Assembly: GCF_024436175.1 (NCBI RefSeq)
Contig: NZ_JANFQP010000002.1
Coordinates: forward strand, 248,001-312,000
Direction of reading: 5' to 3'
Length of the DNA stretch: 64,000 nt
DNA from: Kaistella montana
GTDB lineage: Bacteria > Bacteroidota > Bacteroidia > Flavobacteriales > Weeksellaceae
The position numbers were made by a program, and so were the translations under genes. Below are positions 17,045 through 26,266 of the stretch, in pieces (within the stretch, counting starts at the first letter, position 1; every line of letters begins with the position of its first letter). The notes beneath the pieces were generated by a model. That model worked only from the letters and a program-made list of their open reading frames with translations. It made no database searches and had not been told where the DNA came from.

Positions 17045-17674
17045 ATGATGAGTTTTTCGAAAAATGCTTGGGAGATTTTCAACCAATCTATCAACGATTA
17101 TCATATCGCTGATCATGTAGATACACCGATAAATAACCCCTTCCAAAAGGACAGTTTGGAACGACTTTTGTATGCTAAGAATTGGATTGATACCGTTCAA
17201 TGGCATTTAGAGGATATAATTCGAGATGAAAATATAGATCCCACCGAGGCATTGAAACTAAAACGCAGAATAGATTCTTCTAACCAGCAAAGAACTGATT
17301 TAGTGGAGTTTATCGACAGTTGGTTTTTACAAAAATATCAAAATATTGTTCCCGCTTCGGATGCAAGGATTAATAGCGAAACACCAGCTTGGGCAATAGA
17401 TCGCCTTTCAATTTTGTCTCTTAAAGTATATCACATGTTTTTAGAAGCTCATAGAGAATCAGCTAGTGAAGAGCATAGAACAGCATGTACTGCAAAGCTC
17501 AATGTGCTACTAGAGCAGAAAGAAGATCTTTTTGAAGCGATAGACCAATTGCTTTATGATATAGAAAACGGTAAAATGAAGATGAAAGTTTACAAACAAA
17601 TGAAAATGTATAATGATGAAAGCCTTAATCCGATTTTATATCAAAATGTGAGAAATGACCAAACTAAACTTTAG
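17045..17674 (+). CDS. DUF4254 domain-containing protein
   Basis: 209 aa, soluble and mostly helical, with no signal peptide. The N terminus MMSFSKNAWEIFNQSINDYH and the WHLEDIIRDENIDP motif mark the DUF4254 family, which is frequent in Bacteroidetes and has no assigned reaction. It begins 9 bases after tatA, and its end overlaps the next lipoprotein gene by 20 bases, so the three are probably one transcript. ATG at 17045 or 17048 cannot be distinguished. Confidence 0.85.
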   Translation: MMSFSKNAWEIFNQSINDYHIADHVDTPINNPFQKDSLERLLYAKNWIDTVQWHLEDIIRDENIDPTEALKLKRRIDSSNQQRTDLVEFIDSWFLQKYQNIVPASDARINSETPAWAIDRLSILSLKVYHMFLEAHRESASEEHRTACTAKLNVLLEQKEDLFEAIDQLLYDIENGKMKMKVYKQMKMYNDESLNPILYQNVRNDQTKL

Positions 17675-18125
17675 TTTCATTTTATTATTATTCCTAATTA
17701 GTTCCTGTTCAGTAGAGAAAATAAATCTTTCACCGATAGGTGATAACGTTTCGGCTATAAACGAACAGAGTCCATCTTACTCTTTTGATCAAAAAAAACA
17801 GCTCATTGTATATTCTTCTGAAATCACCAATTTAATAAGTTCTTTCCCTAAATTTAGAAACGACGCTGTGAATTCCGAAGTTTCTTTGCTTAAATTCAAT
17901 CTTAAAGAATATATTTTTGCAATGCAATCCTATAATTTGACGAACCTATCCGCATCTCACAGAAAGTTCGAAAAGTCATATAAGAAACTTCAGAAATTAA
18001 GAAAATACTTAAATAAAGATGAAGACGAGGTTTTGAACAGATATTTGGTGAGAATAAAAACCAATATGACCTTTATCCACGGTAACATTCCTCAGGATTC
18101 TACTACTATTATTATAAAAAACTAA
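17655..18125 (+). CDS. Hypothetical lipoprotein
   Basis: 156 aa, not recognised. A clear lipoprotein signal is present (FILLLFLISSCSVEK, Cys at 18). The mature part is helical and basic (FEKSYKKLQKLRKYL), possibly a helical hairpin. It overlaps the DUF4254 gene by 20 bases and ends 7 bases before ribA. Confidence 0.75.
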   Translation: MTKLNFSFILLLFLISSCSVEKINLSPIGDNVSAINEQSPSYSFDQKKQLIVYSSEITNLISSFPKFRNDAVNSEVSLLKFNLKEYIFAMQSYNLTNLSASHRKFEKSYKKLQKLRKYLNKDEDEVLNRYLVRIKTNMTFIHGNIPQDSTTIIIKN

Positions 18126-18132
18126 TATTTCC

Positions 18133-18747
18133 ATGTTAAAAATTCAAGCAGAGGCCAATGTTCCCACAGAATACGGGAATTTTCGGATGATTGCATTTTC
18201 TGAAGAAGAAAGCGACTGGATGCCACACATGGCGATTATCGCCGAAAACACTGATTTCACAAAACCCATCAACGTTCGTTTCCATTCAGAATGTATTACC
18301 GGTGAAGTTTTTCATTCAAAAAAATGCGAATGCGGACAGCAACTGGATGCTGCAATGAAATTCATGCACGAAAATGGCGGAATCATCATTTACCTAAGAC
18401 AAGAAGGAAGAAATATCGGAATCATCAATAAACTAAAAGCTTACGCTTTGCAAGAAAAAGGTTTCGACACTGTAGAAGCCAATTTGAAACTAGGACTTCC
18501 CGCTGATGATCGAGATTTTGCTGCAGCAATTGAAATCCTAAAAATGTTGGACGTGAAAGAAGTAAATCTGCTCACCAACAACCCTGAAAAAATGAAAATT
18601 GTAGAAAACAGCAATATCATTTTAAATAAACGCATCCCTTTGCAAATGACCGCTACGAAAGAAAGCGAAAGCTATCTGAAAGTAAAGAAAGATTATTTCG
18701 GTCATCTATTAACTGACGAAACATCCCAAAATAAAAAACCGCTTTGA
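18133..18747 (+). CDS. ribA: GTP cyclohydrolase II
   Basis: 204 aa, first committed enzyme of riboflavin synthesis (GTP to 2,5-diamino-6-ribosylamino-4(3H)-pyrimidinone 5'-phosphate). Zinc ligands Cys54, Cys65 and Cys67 lie in SECITGEVFHSKKCECG. The GTP-binding LRQEGRNIGIINKLKAYALQ stretch follows at ~104-124. It is a stand-alone ribA without the RibB domain. No FMN riboswitch precedes it; it is the last gene of the tatA/DUF4254 run. The stop codon lies inside the terminator stem. Confidence 0.96.
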   Translation: MLKIQAEANVPTEYGNFRMIAFSEEESDWMPHMAIIAENTDFTKPINVRFHSECITGEVFHSKKCECGQQLDAAMKFMHENGGIIIYLRQEGRNIGIINKLKAYALQEKGFDTVEANLKLGLPADDRDFAAAIEILKMLDVKEVNLLTNNPEKMKIVENSNIILNKRIPLQMTATKESESYLKVKKDYFGHLLTDETSQNKKPL

Positions 18748-18770
18748 TTTTTTCAAAGAGGTTTTTGTTT
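18734..18770 (+). terminator. Terminator overlapping the ribA stop codon
   Basis: AAACC.CTTTG / CAAAG.GGTTT hairpin (18736-18765) followed by T-rich sequence. The TGA of ribA (18745-18747) forms part of the left arm and loop. Confidence 0.75.
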
Positions 18771-18786
18771 ATTAAAAATTCAATTA

Positions 18787-19494
18787 TTATAACTGAAAAG
18801 CAGTTTCTAAAGCCAATTCGATCATCGGTTTCAATGCTTTTTCTCTTTGATCAGCCGAGATTTGCTCTCTCGTTGGGATTATATCTGATACGGTAAGAAT
18901 TGTTGCCGCGTTTTTCCCAAAATGCTGTGCATTGGCAAACAATGCAAAAGCCTCCATTTCCACTGCCGAACAATTGTATTTGGTTGCAATCGCAGGAATT
19001 TTTTCGTCTTTTCTATAAAAAATATCACTTGTATGAATATTGGTTGGTTGAAGATTCAATGATAGATTTTTGGCAGTTTGATTAATAGTTTCGAAAACAT
19101 TCCCTTGGCTTTTTAGCAACTCTTCTTCAATTCCCCACGCGAATTTCGCATAAGTAGATTCACTCGCAGAATTTTCAACATTCAGCAGATCGAAAAGTTT
19201 CAAATCGGTTGTGTAAGCGCCACAAGTCCCTATTCTGATGATGGTATCCACTTCGTATTCGGTGTACAATTCAAAAGAATAAATCCCAATACTCGGAATT
19301 CCCATTCCACTCGCACCTACCGAAATTTCTTTGCCTTTATAAAGACCTGTATAATAGAAAATATTTCTCGTCTGGCTCACCAACTTTACGTCATTCAGAA
19401 AGTTATCGGCAATATATTTTGCTCGCAAAGGATCACCAGGTTGCAGTACCGTTTTAGCAATTTCTCCTTTTTTCGCTGCAATATGAACACTCAT
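18787..19494 (-). CDS. deoD: Purine-nucleoside phosphorylase (DeoD type)
   Basis: 235 aa hexameric enzyme that splits purine (deoxy)ribonucleosides with phosphate. Phosphate and nucleoside motifs are QPGDPLRAKYIA (~18-29), GMGIPSIGIYSFEL (~64-77), the RIGTCGAY strand, and VEMEAFALF (~177-185). The Asp in TVSDI (~202-206) sits where the catalytic Asp204 of E. coli DeoD lies. The gene stands alone and converges with ribA. Confidence 0.96.
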   Translation of the reverse strand: MSVHIAAKKGEIAKTVLQPGDPLRAKYIADNFLNDVKLVSQTRNIFYYTGLYKGKEISVGASGMGIPSIGIYSFELYTEYEVDTIIRIGTCGAYTTDLKLFDLLNVENSASESTYAKFAWGIEEELLKSQGNVFETINQTAKNLSLNLQPTNIHTSDIFYRKDEKIPAIATKYNCSAVEMEAFALFANAQHFGKNAATILTVSDIIPTREQISADQREKALKPMIELALETAFQL

Positions 19495-19589
19495 AATTTT
19501 TGTTTTTTGAATTGAATTTTAAAAGTAAGAAATTCTCTACAAACCCGAAATTTTCGAACCATATATTTACAAGTTTAGAAGATAAATCA

Positions 19590-19614
19590 TAAAAAAACCA
19601 CCAAAAGGTGGCTT
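19590..19614 (-). terminator. Terminator of the downstream lipoprotein gene
   Basis: Minus strand: CCACC-TTTT-GGTGG stem and loop followed by seven T. Ends the gene at 19637-20140. Confidence 0.85.
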
Positions 19615-19636
19615 ATTCGTTTGCTAAAGATATTTC

Positions 19637-20140
19637 TTAATCTCGATCCGGAATATTGTAATATTTAATTACACTTTGGTAATCATTATAGTTAACATTT
19701 GCGTTTTTGCCTGTCGAAGCTGGAACCAAAACAATTCGGAATCTTTGATTATTCAAATACGTATTCGCTTCTGCACTGGTAAAAGTGGCTTGATCAAAGT
19801 TAGCTTCGGTATAGATTTCTACATTCGCAGCGTCAAAAAGGAAATTGTAATCCAATTCTCTACCTCCGGATAAATACTCGGTTTTTGGAAGAAGTTGCCA
19901 AACTGCAGATTCAGAAGTATTTGAGTTGACATTACGATAAACAAGCACCACATCGCTGCTTGCAATATTAATTCCTTGAGAAAGTGTATAGTTATTTCCA
20001 CTGCTCAAAGTTCCGGTAACATCTTTCATCACTGAATAGGTGTCGCCATCACCAACTACATTGTCATTTCTGTTATCATCACAGCTTACTACTACAAATC
20101 CGAAAATTGCCAAAAGCAATATTGTAAAATACTTTTTCAT
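19637..20140 (-). CDS. Hypothetical lipoprotein
   Basis: 167 aa, not recognised by family name. Lipobox GFVVVSC (Cys at 20), then an Asp/Asn-rich linker (DDNRNDNVVGDGD) typical of surface or periplasmic lipoproteins in Bacteroidetes. The mature part is beta-rich with hydrophobic-polar alternation (VVLVYRNVN, RFRIVLVPAS). It is a single-gene unit with its own terminator, between deoD and the GH3 gene. Confidence 0.8.
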   Translation of the reverse strand: MKKYFTILLLAIFGFVVVSCDDNRNDNVVGDGDTYSVMKDVTGTLSSGNNYTLSQGINIASSDVVLVYRNVNSNTSESAVWQLLPKTEYLSGGRELDYNFLFDAANVEIYTEANFDQATFTSAEANTYLNNQRFRIVLVPASTGKNANVNYNDYQSVIKYYNIPDRD

Positions 20141-20216
20141 TTTATTTAATTTTAAATTATTTTAAATATCTCAATATGTATGCCAATAAATTTAAAAACG
20201 TAAGTTTTAAAAATTG

Positions 20217-20224
20217 TATTTTTG
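20217..20224 (+). promoter_or_regulatory. Promoter -7 box of the GH3 gene
   Basis: TATTTTTG, 21 bases before the start. No clear upstream box. Confidence 0.45.
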
Positions 20225-20245
20225 TTCTACATCATAGTTTAGATA

Positions 20246-21973
20246 ATGAAAAATATAAAAAGTAAAATCACCTGCATCATAATTTTGGTTTTTTCTTTAA
20301 AAATCTCAGCTCAGTACCAACCGAAAAATCTCAGCACTGAAGACTTGAAAAAAGCCAACGAATGGGTAAACAACACTTATAATTCCCTGTCACAAGACGA
20401 AAAACTGGGACAATTGTTCATCGTCGCGCTTTATACCAACAAAGGCGAAGATTACATCAATAATGTAAGAAATATCGTAACCAACGAGAAAATCGGAGGT
20501 TTGATTTTGATGCAAGACGATGCCGCGAGAGAAATTAATCTCGTCAATGAATTTCAGAAAACCGCAAAAGTTCCTTTAATGATCGGAATGGATGCGGAAT
20601 GGGGCCTTTTCCAAAGAATTGCTACGGCACATAAATTTCCATGGGCGATGACTTTAGGAGCCATTCAAGATAAAAATTTAATTAAAGAAATGTCTGCAAA
20701 AGTCGCGGAAGACTGCAAAAGAATGGGCATCAATTGGGATTTCGCACCGGTTGTTGATGTGAATACGAATCCGGAAAATCCCATTATTGGGAACAGAAGC
20801 TTCGGCTCAGAAGTACAAAATGTGGTTAATTCTGCTTTAGCCTATTCCAATGGGTTGCAAGACAATAAAATTTTAGCGGCGATCAAACATTTTCCCGGAC
20901 ACGGCGATACCAATACCGATTCTCATCTCGATTTGCCGGTGGTTTCCCACGATCTCAATCGACTCAATTCCGTGGAACTTGCTCCGTTCAAAGCATTGAT
21001 GGATAAAGGAATTGGTGGCGTGATGGTTGCTCATTTATACGTTCCTGCGTTAGAAAAAGGCAAAGGGATTCCTGCTTCGGTTTCCAAAAATATCATAACC
21101 GGACTTTTAAAAGAAAAATTGGGCTATAAAGGTTTAATCATCACCGATGCACTGAACATGGGCGCTGTTGCAAAACGCTATAAACCGGGAGAATTGGACG
21201 CACTCGCCTTCAAAGCAGGAAATGACATCATGCTTTTTTCTGATGGCGTGAAAGAAGGAAAACGATTGATTCAGTTGGCAATTGATAATAAAGAAATCTC
21301 GCAAAACCGCGTGGAAGAAAGCGTGAAAAAAATTCTTTTGACCAAATATTTCTTGGGATTGTATGAATATCAACCTCGAAATCCGGAAAATATCAACGAC
21401 GATCTCAATAACGAATCTCATCAAAAACTCGTTCAAAAGCTTTACAGCAACGCTTTAACACTAATTAAAGATGAGCAAAAACTGCTTCCGTTAAATTGCA
21501 AAGAGACTTATTATTATGTTCCATTGGAAGAAGCTCCGTATGAAACTTTCGCCAATCAATTGAATTTAAATACAACCGTTATTGTAAAAAAAGCTACTGA
21601 AATTGCTACAATCCCTGCAAATTCCAAGATAATTGTAGGTTTACATAAAGACAATTCAACCGCGTATAAACCTTATAAAATCTCAGAAAATAGCAAGAAA
21701 ATTTTGGCAGAATTAAGTAAAAATCAAAAAATCATTCTCAATATTTTTGGTTCGGCTTATGCTTTAAAAGATCTTGATATTGCAAACATTTCTACCGTTT
21801 TGGTCGCTTATGAAAACAACGATGATTCGATGAAAGCAACTGCAAATTCCCTCAGTGGAAAGACGCCAATTTTGGGCAGATTGCCCGTTTTGGTGAACAA
21901 TCAACTTAAAGCTGGAGCAGGAATCGACCTGAATTTTTCAGCAGAAACTCAATCTCATAAAAAAATTAAATAA
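20246..21973 (+). CDS. Glycoside hydrolase family 3 (NagZ-like beta-N-acetylhexosaminidase)
   Basis: 575 aa, exported (signal ending ...LKISAQ at ~22). The (beta/alpha)8 domain has IGMDAEWG, then KHFPGHGDTNTDSHLDLP at ~214-231, which holds the Asp-His acid/base dyad typical of NagZ-type GH3 enzymes. The nucleophile Asp is in IITDALNMG (~300). A C-terminal alpha/beta domain (~390-560) follows. It is likely to remove N-acetylglucosamine from muropeptides in the periplasm. bshA begins 6 bases later, so the genes may share a message. Confidence 0.92.
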   Translation: MKNIKSKITCIIILVFSLKISAQYQPKNLSTEDLKKANEWVNNTYNSLSQDEKLGQLFIVALYTNKGEDYINNVRNIVTNEKIGGLILMQDDAAREINLVNEFQKTAKVPLMIGMDAEWGLFQRIATAHKFPWAMTLGAIQDKNLIKEMSAKVAEDCKRMGINWDFAPVVDVNTNPENPIIGNRSFGSEVQNVVNSALAYSNGLQDNKILAAIKHFPGHGDTNTDSHLDLPVVSHDLNRLNSVELAPFKALMDKGIGGVMVAHLYVPALEKGKGIPASVSKNIITGLLKEKLGYKGLIITDALNMGAVAKRYKPGELDALAFKAGNDIMLFSDGVKEGKRLIQLAIDNKEISQNRVEESVKKILLTKYFLGLYEYQPRNPENINDDLNNESHQKLVQKLYSNALTLIKDEQKLLPLNCKETYYYVPLEEAPYETFANQLNLNTTVIVKKATEIATIPANSKIIVGLHKDNSTAYKPYKISENSKKILAELSKNQKIILNIFGSAYALKDLDIANISTVLVAYENNDDSMKATANSLSGKTPILGRLPVLVNNQLKAGAGIDLNFSAETQSHKKIK

Positions 21974-21979
21974 AAACCA

Positions 21980-23137
21980 ATGAAAATAGGAATCCTGTGC
22001 TATCCAACCTACGGTGGTAGTGGAATTGTTGCCACAGAATTAGGAATGTCGCTCGCCAACAAAGGTTACGAAGTGCATTTTATTAGTTCTGCACTTCCGG
22101 CCCGGCTCGATATTACCAATCCAAATATTTTTTTCCATAAAGTAAATGTGCAAACCTATCCGCTTTTCCAGTATCAGCCGTATGATATTGCACTTTCATC
22201 CATGATTTATAGGGTTGTCAATTTATACAAACTCGATATTTTGCATGCTCATTACGCGATTCCTTACGCTTATGCGGCTTTTACAGCAAAACAAATGTTG
22301 AAAGAAGAAGGCAAAGATATTCCATTGGTCACCACGCTTCACGGAACCGACATTACACTAGTTGGTCAACATCCAAGTTACAAACATGCGGTAGAATTCT
22401 CTATCAATCAATCAGATACGATTACTTCTGTTTCTGAAAGTTTAAAAAAAGACACACTGCAATTTTTCAATATAAAAAAGGAAATACAAGTCATCACCAA
22501 TTTTATTGATAATTCGGAGTTTGATGAGTGCATGAATTGCGAAAGAAAACAATTTGCAAATGCTGATGAAAAAATTCTAATTCATGTTTCCAATCTTCGT
22601 CCGGTAAAACGAGTTGAAGATGTTTTGCAGATTTTTAAAAATGTCAATAAAAAAATAAAATCCAAACTGGTGATTATCGGCGAAGGTCCAGATATGGAAA
22701 AAATCAATCAGTTTTTGGAAGAAAATCCTGATTTGATTGGTGAAATCAGGCTTTTAGGAAAGGTGAACGATTTGTACAAAATTCTTCAACTTTCAGATGT
22801 CTTTTTGCTTCCTTCCGAGCAAGAAAGTTTCGGTTTGGCAGCGTTGGAAGCGATGGCAGCAAACACTCCGGTAATCAGTTCAAACGCAGGTGGAATCCCG
22901 GAAGTTAACATTCAGGGAGAAACCGGTTACTTGGCTGAAATCGGGAATGTAGAAGCCATGAGTAATTACACGATAAAGTTGTTGGGTGATGAAAAACTGC
23001 TCGCTCAGATGAAAATTAATGCCAAGCAACAAGCCATTAAATTCGATTTAAAAAATATTTTGCCTATCTACGAACATATGTATCAAGAAACACTTCTTGA
23101 GTTTAAAAACAAACAGAAAGTTGATGTTCTAGAATAA
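21980..23137 (+). CDS. bshA: N-acetyl-alpha-D-glucosaminyl L-malate synthase BshA
   Basis: 385 aa GT4-family glycosyltransferase that joins GlcNAc from UDP-GlcNAc to L-malate, the first step of bacillithiol synthesis. The N terminus KIGILCYPTYGGSGIVATELG is the BshA signature loop. The sugar-nucleotide motif E-x7-E is visible in PSEQESFGLAALEAMAANTPV (~277-297). bshB1, the next enzyme, is 7.4 kb away in this window; bshC is not seen. Confidence 0.95.
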   Translation: MKIGILCYPTYGGSGIVATELGMSLANKGYEVHFISSALPARLDITNPNIFFHKVNVQTYPLFQYQPYDIALSSMIYRVVNLYKLDILHAHYAIPYAYAAFTAKQMLKEEGKDIPLVTTLHGTDITLVGQHPSYKHAVEFSINQSDTITSVSESLKKDTLQFFNIKKEIQVITNFIDNSEFDECMNCERKQFANADEKILIHVSNLRPVKRVEDVLQIFKNVNKKIKSKLVIIGEGPDMEKINQFLEENPDLIGEIRLLGKVNDLYKILQLSDVFLLPSEQESFGLAALEAMAANTPVISSNAGGIPEVNIQGETGYLAEIGNVEAMSNYTIKLLGDEKLLAQMKINAKQQAIKFDLKNILPIYEHMYQETLLEFKNKQKVDVLE

Positions 23138-23162
23138 GTTCCTGTCAAAATTTCCATAAATC

Positions 23163-24443
23163 ATGAACGAAAAGCTCCTTCAATATCTTTGGAATTTCAA
23201 GATTTTCAAGAATTTTGATTTCAAAGATGTGGAAGGAAACCCTTTGGAAATTCTCGATTTCGGAACTTGGAATTTCAATTCTGGGCCGGACTTTTTGTGT
23301 GGGAAAATTAAAACCAAAGATTTAGTTTTAGCAGGAAATATTGAACTTCATGTAAAATCTTCCGACTACATTTTCCACCAACACTCTGGAAATCCCGAGT
23401 TTGAAAATCTTATTCTACATGTCGTTTTCATGCATGATGTGGAAGTTGAAGAACTTAATAAAAAAAATATTCCCACTCTGGTTTTAAAGGACTACATTGA
23501 TGAAAATTTGCTGTGGAAATATGAAGCTTTGCTGAAAGAAAACCAATTTATTCCGTGTGAAGCGCTCATTTCACCTGAAAAAATTCCGTTTTATTTTGCA
23601 GAAGAAACGCTTCTGAAAAAGCTTAATGAAAAATCTGTTGAAATAGAAGATTCGCTGCAAATTAACAAAAACAATTACGAAGCTGTTCTTTTTCAAAATT
23701 TGTCTTACGCTTTTGGATTGAAAGTAAACGCTCCAATTTTTCGTCAATTGGCGGAAAATATCGACTTTTCTATCATCAACAAGATCCGTCAAAATCCGCT
23801 TCAGTTGGAAGCTCTTTTTTTCGGAATGTGCGGCTGGCTGGAAAATCCGGAAGATGAACAAACAAAATTATGGAAACGCGAATTCGATTTTCTGAAGTCA
23901 AAATTTACACTTTCCGATCTTCGCAGTTTTCCTAAATTTTCACGACTTCGGCCTCCGAATTTTCCTACAATTCGTCTTTCGCAACTCGCTTCATTGTATC
24001 ATCTGAATCAAAATCTTTTCTCAAAACTGATTTCTGCAAAAAATAGCAAAGAAATCAATGCGGTTTTTAAGCCCGTAAAAGCCAGCGAATATTGGAACAC
24101 TCGTTTCAATTTTGGGAAAACATCTTCCGTTTCCGGTGAGAAATTTTTGACAGAAGATTTCAAAAATATTATTTTGCTCAATGCCGTTTTACCTTTAAAA
24201 TACACCTATCACAAGCATTTCGACGAAGGTATAGCCGATGAAATTCTTGAGTTTTACCGAACGATTCCAGCAGAAAAAAACTCCATTGTCGATGGTTGGA
24301 AATCTTTTAACATCAAGATCGAAAACGCACTCGAAAGCCAAGCAATGCTGTATCATCACAAGAATTTTTGTGAAAGGAAAAACTGCTTAAATTGCGGAAT
24401 CGGATTTCAACTTCTGAAAGCGGAATCCGATGATATTAAATAA
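23163..24443 (+). CDS. DUF2851 family protein
   Basis: 426 aa cytosolic protein of the DUF2851 family, known mainly from Bacteroidetes and without assigned function. Visible features: the N-terminal motif FGTWNFNSGPDFLCGKIK, then GNIELHVKSSDY with HHSGNPEFENLILHVVF-like residues (~55-90), and a C-terminal CERKNCLNCGIG Cys cluster (~404-415) that could bind metal. The IELHVK...D pattern resembles a nuclease-like fold, but that is only an impression. It starts 25 bases after bshA. Confidence 0.85.
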   Translation: MNEKLLQYLWNFKIFKNFDFKDVEGNPLEILDFGTWNFNSGPDFLCGKIKTKDLVLAGNIELHVKSSDYIFHQHSGNPEFENLILHVVFMHDVEVEELNKKNIPTLVLKDYIDENLLWKYEALLKENQFIPCEALISPEKIPFYFAEETLLKKLNEKSVEIEDSLQINKNNYEAVLFQNLSYAFGLKVNAPIFRQLAENIDFSIINKIRQNPLQLEALFFGMCGWLENPEDEQTKLWKREFDFLKSKFTLSDLRSFPKFSRLRPPNFPTIRLSQLASLYHLNQNLFSKLISAKNSKEINAVFKPVKASEYWNTRFNFGKTSSVSGEKFLTEDFKNIILLNAVLPLKYTYHKHFDEGIADEILEFYRTIPAEKNSIVDGWKSFNIKIENALESQAMLYHHKNFCERKNCLNCGIGFQLLKAESDDIK

Positions 24444-24454
24444 ATTTAAAATGT

Positions 24455-24485
24455 GATAAACTTCACTTCAACACCTCTGTTTATC
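24455..24485. promoter_or_regulatory. Inverted repeat upstream of the transporter gene
   Basis: GATAAAC (24455-24461) and GTTTATC (24479-24485), a perfect 7-bp match with a 17-base gap, 15 bases before the -7 box. Candidate operator or weak hairpin; no protein is known to bind it. Confidence 0.3.
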
Positions 24486-24499
24486 GAGAAATTTAGTAA

Positions 24500-24507
24500 T
24501 AATTTTG
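24500..24507 (+). promoter_or_regulatory. Promoter -7 box of the transporter gene
   Basis: TAATTTTG; the TTG at 24505 belongs to this box, so the gene start is taken as ATG 24523. Confidence 0.55.
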
Positions 24508-24522
24508 TATAAAATAAATGAT

Positions 24523-26211
24523 ATGTTCGACTGGTTAAAAACGCTTCTCCTACCCATTGAAAATCCGAATGTCACCCAATCTATCGTTGCGATTATGCTT
24601 GCCATTGGAGCCGGGATTTTCTTTGGGCGAATAAAGTTGGGCAAAATAACTTTCGGTGTTTCAGCCGTGATGTTTACCGGTTTGTTGATGGGGCATTTTG
24701 GCTACCGAATACAACCCGGAATTTTAGATTTCATCCGAGATTTTGGTTTGATTATTTTCGTTTATGGCATTGGTTTACAAGTTGGTCCTTCGTTCTTTTC
24801 CTCGTTTAGAAATGAAGGTTTAAAATTCAATCTTCTTGCGGTTTCTACCGTTCTTTTCGGTGGAATTATTACGATTATTCTTTTCAAATTTACCGGATTA
24901 AAAATTGAAGATTTAGTAGGAATCATGAGTGGTTCCGTGACCAACACCCCGGGTTTAGGAGCTGCTAAAAATACGATTGAAGAGATTAAAAACACCTTTC
25001 CCGACCGGGATTTCAACGATCCGGCAATTGGCTACGCGATTACTTATCCATTGGGCGTTTTCGGGATTATCAGCGCGATTATTCTTTCTAAATTATTGTT
25101 GAAAATAGATCCTGAAGATGAAATGAAAAAATTCAGGAAATCAAAAATTAATCGAGAGTTGCCTTTAATTCATAAAAAAATGCGGGTGACGAATCCTGAA
25201 TATTTCGGAAAAACTTTGCATCAAATCATTAAAGAATTCGGTCGCGACATCGTAGTTTCCCGCTTGAAACACAGCGGCAGCGAAGCGGTACAATCGCCAA
25301 CTTTAGACACTCATGTTCAGGACAGAGATGTATTGATGATTGTAGGTTTAGAAAGCGATTTGGATGAATTTATTGCTAAAATCGGACGTCCTTCAACCGA
25401 TCTATTTATCGAAACCGATTCGCATATTCATCAGAAAAACATTTTCGTTACCAAACCTTCTGCCATTCATAAAAAACTTTCGCAACTCGATTTATACAAC
25501 ACTTATGATTTGAAAGTTACCCGCGTTTTTCGGGCAGGTAGGGAAATATTGCCGCGTCCTTCGTTGGAGCTTTTTTATGGCGATAAATTAAGGGTAATTG
25601 GTTCTTTGGAAGCGATCGAAGAAGTTGAAAAAATCATCGGAAATTCCGAGAAAAAACTCCTTGAACCCGATTTTCTATCACTTTTCGGAGGATTGCTTTT
25701 GGGAATTATTTTGGGTTCCATTCCTATTGTGGTTCCTAGTTTACCCGTTCCTATCAAACTAGGATTTGCAGCAGGTCCGCTTATCGTAGCACTTTTGATA
25801 TCGAGATACGGCGGAATTTCTTTCATTCATTCGTATATCAATAATGGAGCGATTTATTTCATGAAAGACTTTGGAATTTGTTTGTTTTTTGCCGCAGTCG
25901 GAATCCACGCCGGCGACGGTTTTTACGAAAATTTTATTCAGTACAACGGCTGGAACTGGATGTTTTTTGGTTCTGCAATTACTTTTATTCCGCTTATTTT
26001 CATGGTGATTATCGGACGTTTCTTTATGAAAATCAATTATTTGCAACTTGCAGGAATCATGAGCGGAAGTTATACCGATCCGGCTGCACTATCGTTCAGT
26101 ACCAACTATTTAGATTCTGACATTCCTATTCAAAGTTATGCACAGGTTTATCCATTGGTGACGATTTTCAGAATTTTTGTGGCCAGTCTTTTGATTCTAA
26201 TTTTCAGTTAA
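24523..26211 (+). CDS. Putative transporter of the AspT/YidE/YbjL family
   Basis: 562 aa membrane protein. Two homologous membrane halves (~1-195 and ~385-562, each with ~5 helices and GIMSGSVTNTPGL / GIMSGSYTDPAAL motifs) flank two RCK_C (TrkA C-terminal) domains at ~210-375. This is the arrangement of aspartate:alanine exchanger-like proteins. The substrate is unknown. The frame extends to TTG 24505, but that lies in a promoter box; ATG 24523 (MFDWLKTLL) is preferred. Confidence 0.88.
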   Translation: MFDWLKTLLLPIENPNVTQSIVAIMLAIGAGIFFGRIKLGKITFGVSAVMFTGLLMGHFGYRIQPGILDFIRDFGLIIFVYGIGLQVGPSFFSSFRNEGLKFNLLAVSTVLFGGIITIILFKFTGLKIEDLVGIMSGSVTNTPGLGAAKNTIEEIKNTFPDRDFNDPAIGYAITYPLGVFGIISAIILSKLLLKIDPEDEMKKFRKSKINRELPLIHKKMRVTNPEYFGKTLHQIIKEFGRDIVVSRLKHSGSEAVQSPTLDTHVQDRDVLMIVGLESDLDEFIAKIGRPSTDLFIETDSHIHQKNIFVTKPSAIHKKLSQLDLYNTYDLKVTRVFRAGREILPRPSLELFYGDKLRVIGSLEAIEEVEKIIGNSEKKLLEPDFLSLFGGLLLGIILGSIPIVVPSLPVPIKLGFAAGPLIVALLISRYGGISFIHSYINNGAIYFMKDFGICLFFAAVGIHAGDGFYENFIQYNGWNWMFFGSAITFIPLIFMVIIGRFFMKINYLQLAGIMSGSYTDPAALSFSTNYLDSDIPIQSYAQVYPLVTIFRIFVASLLILIFS

Positions 26212-26218
26212 TTTAAAC

Positions 26219-26250
26219 AAAAAAAGCAACCATTTCTGGTTGCTTTTCTA
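26219..26250. terminator. Bidirectional terminator between the transporter and yajC
   Basis: Perfect 11-bp stem AAAAGCAACCA / TGGTTGCTTTT with a TTTC loop; A and T runs on both sides serve both converging genes. Confidence 0.9.
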
Positions 26251-26266
26251 TTTTAAATTCAAAGAA

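Noticed and set aside
18133-18747. FMN riboswitch before ribA
   Set aside because: Only 7 bases separate it from the preceding lipoprotein gene and no RFN-element blocks are present in the region.
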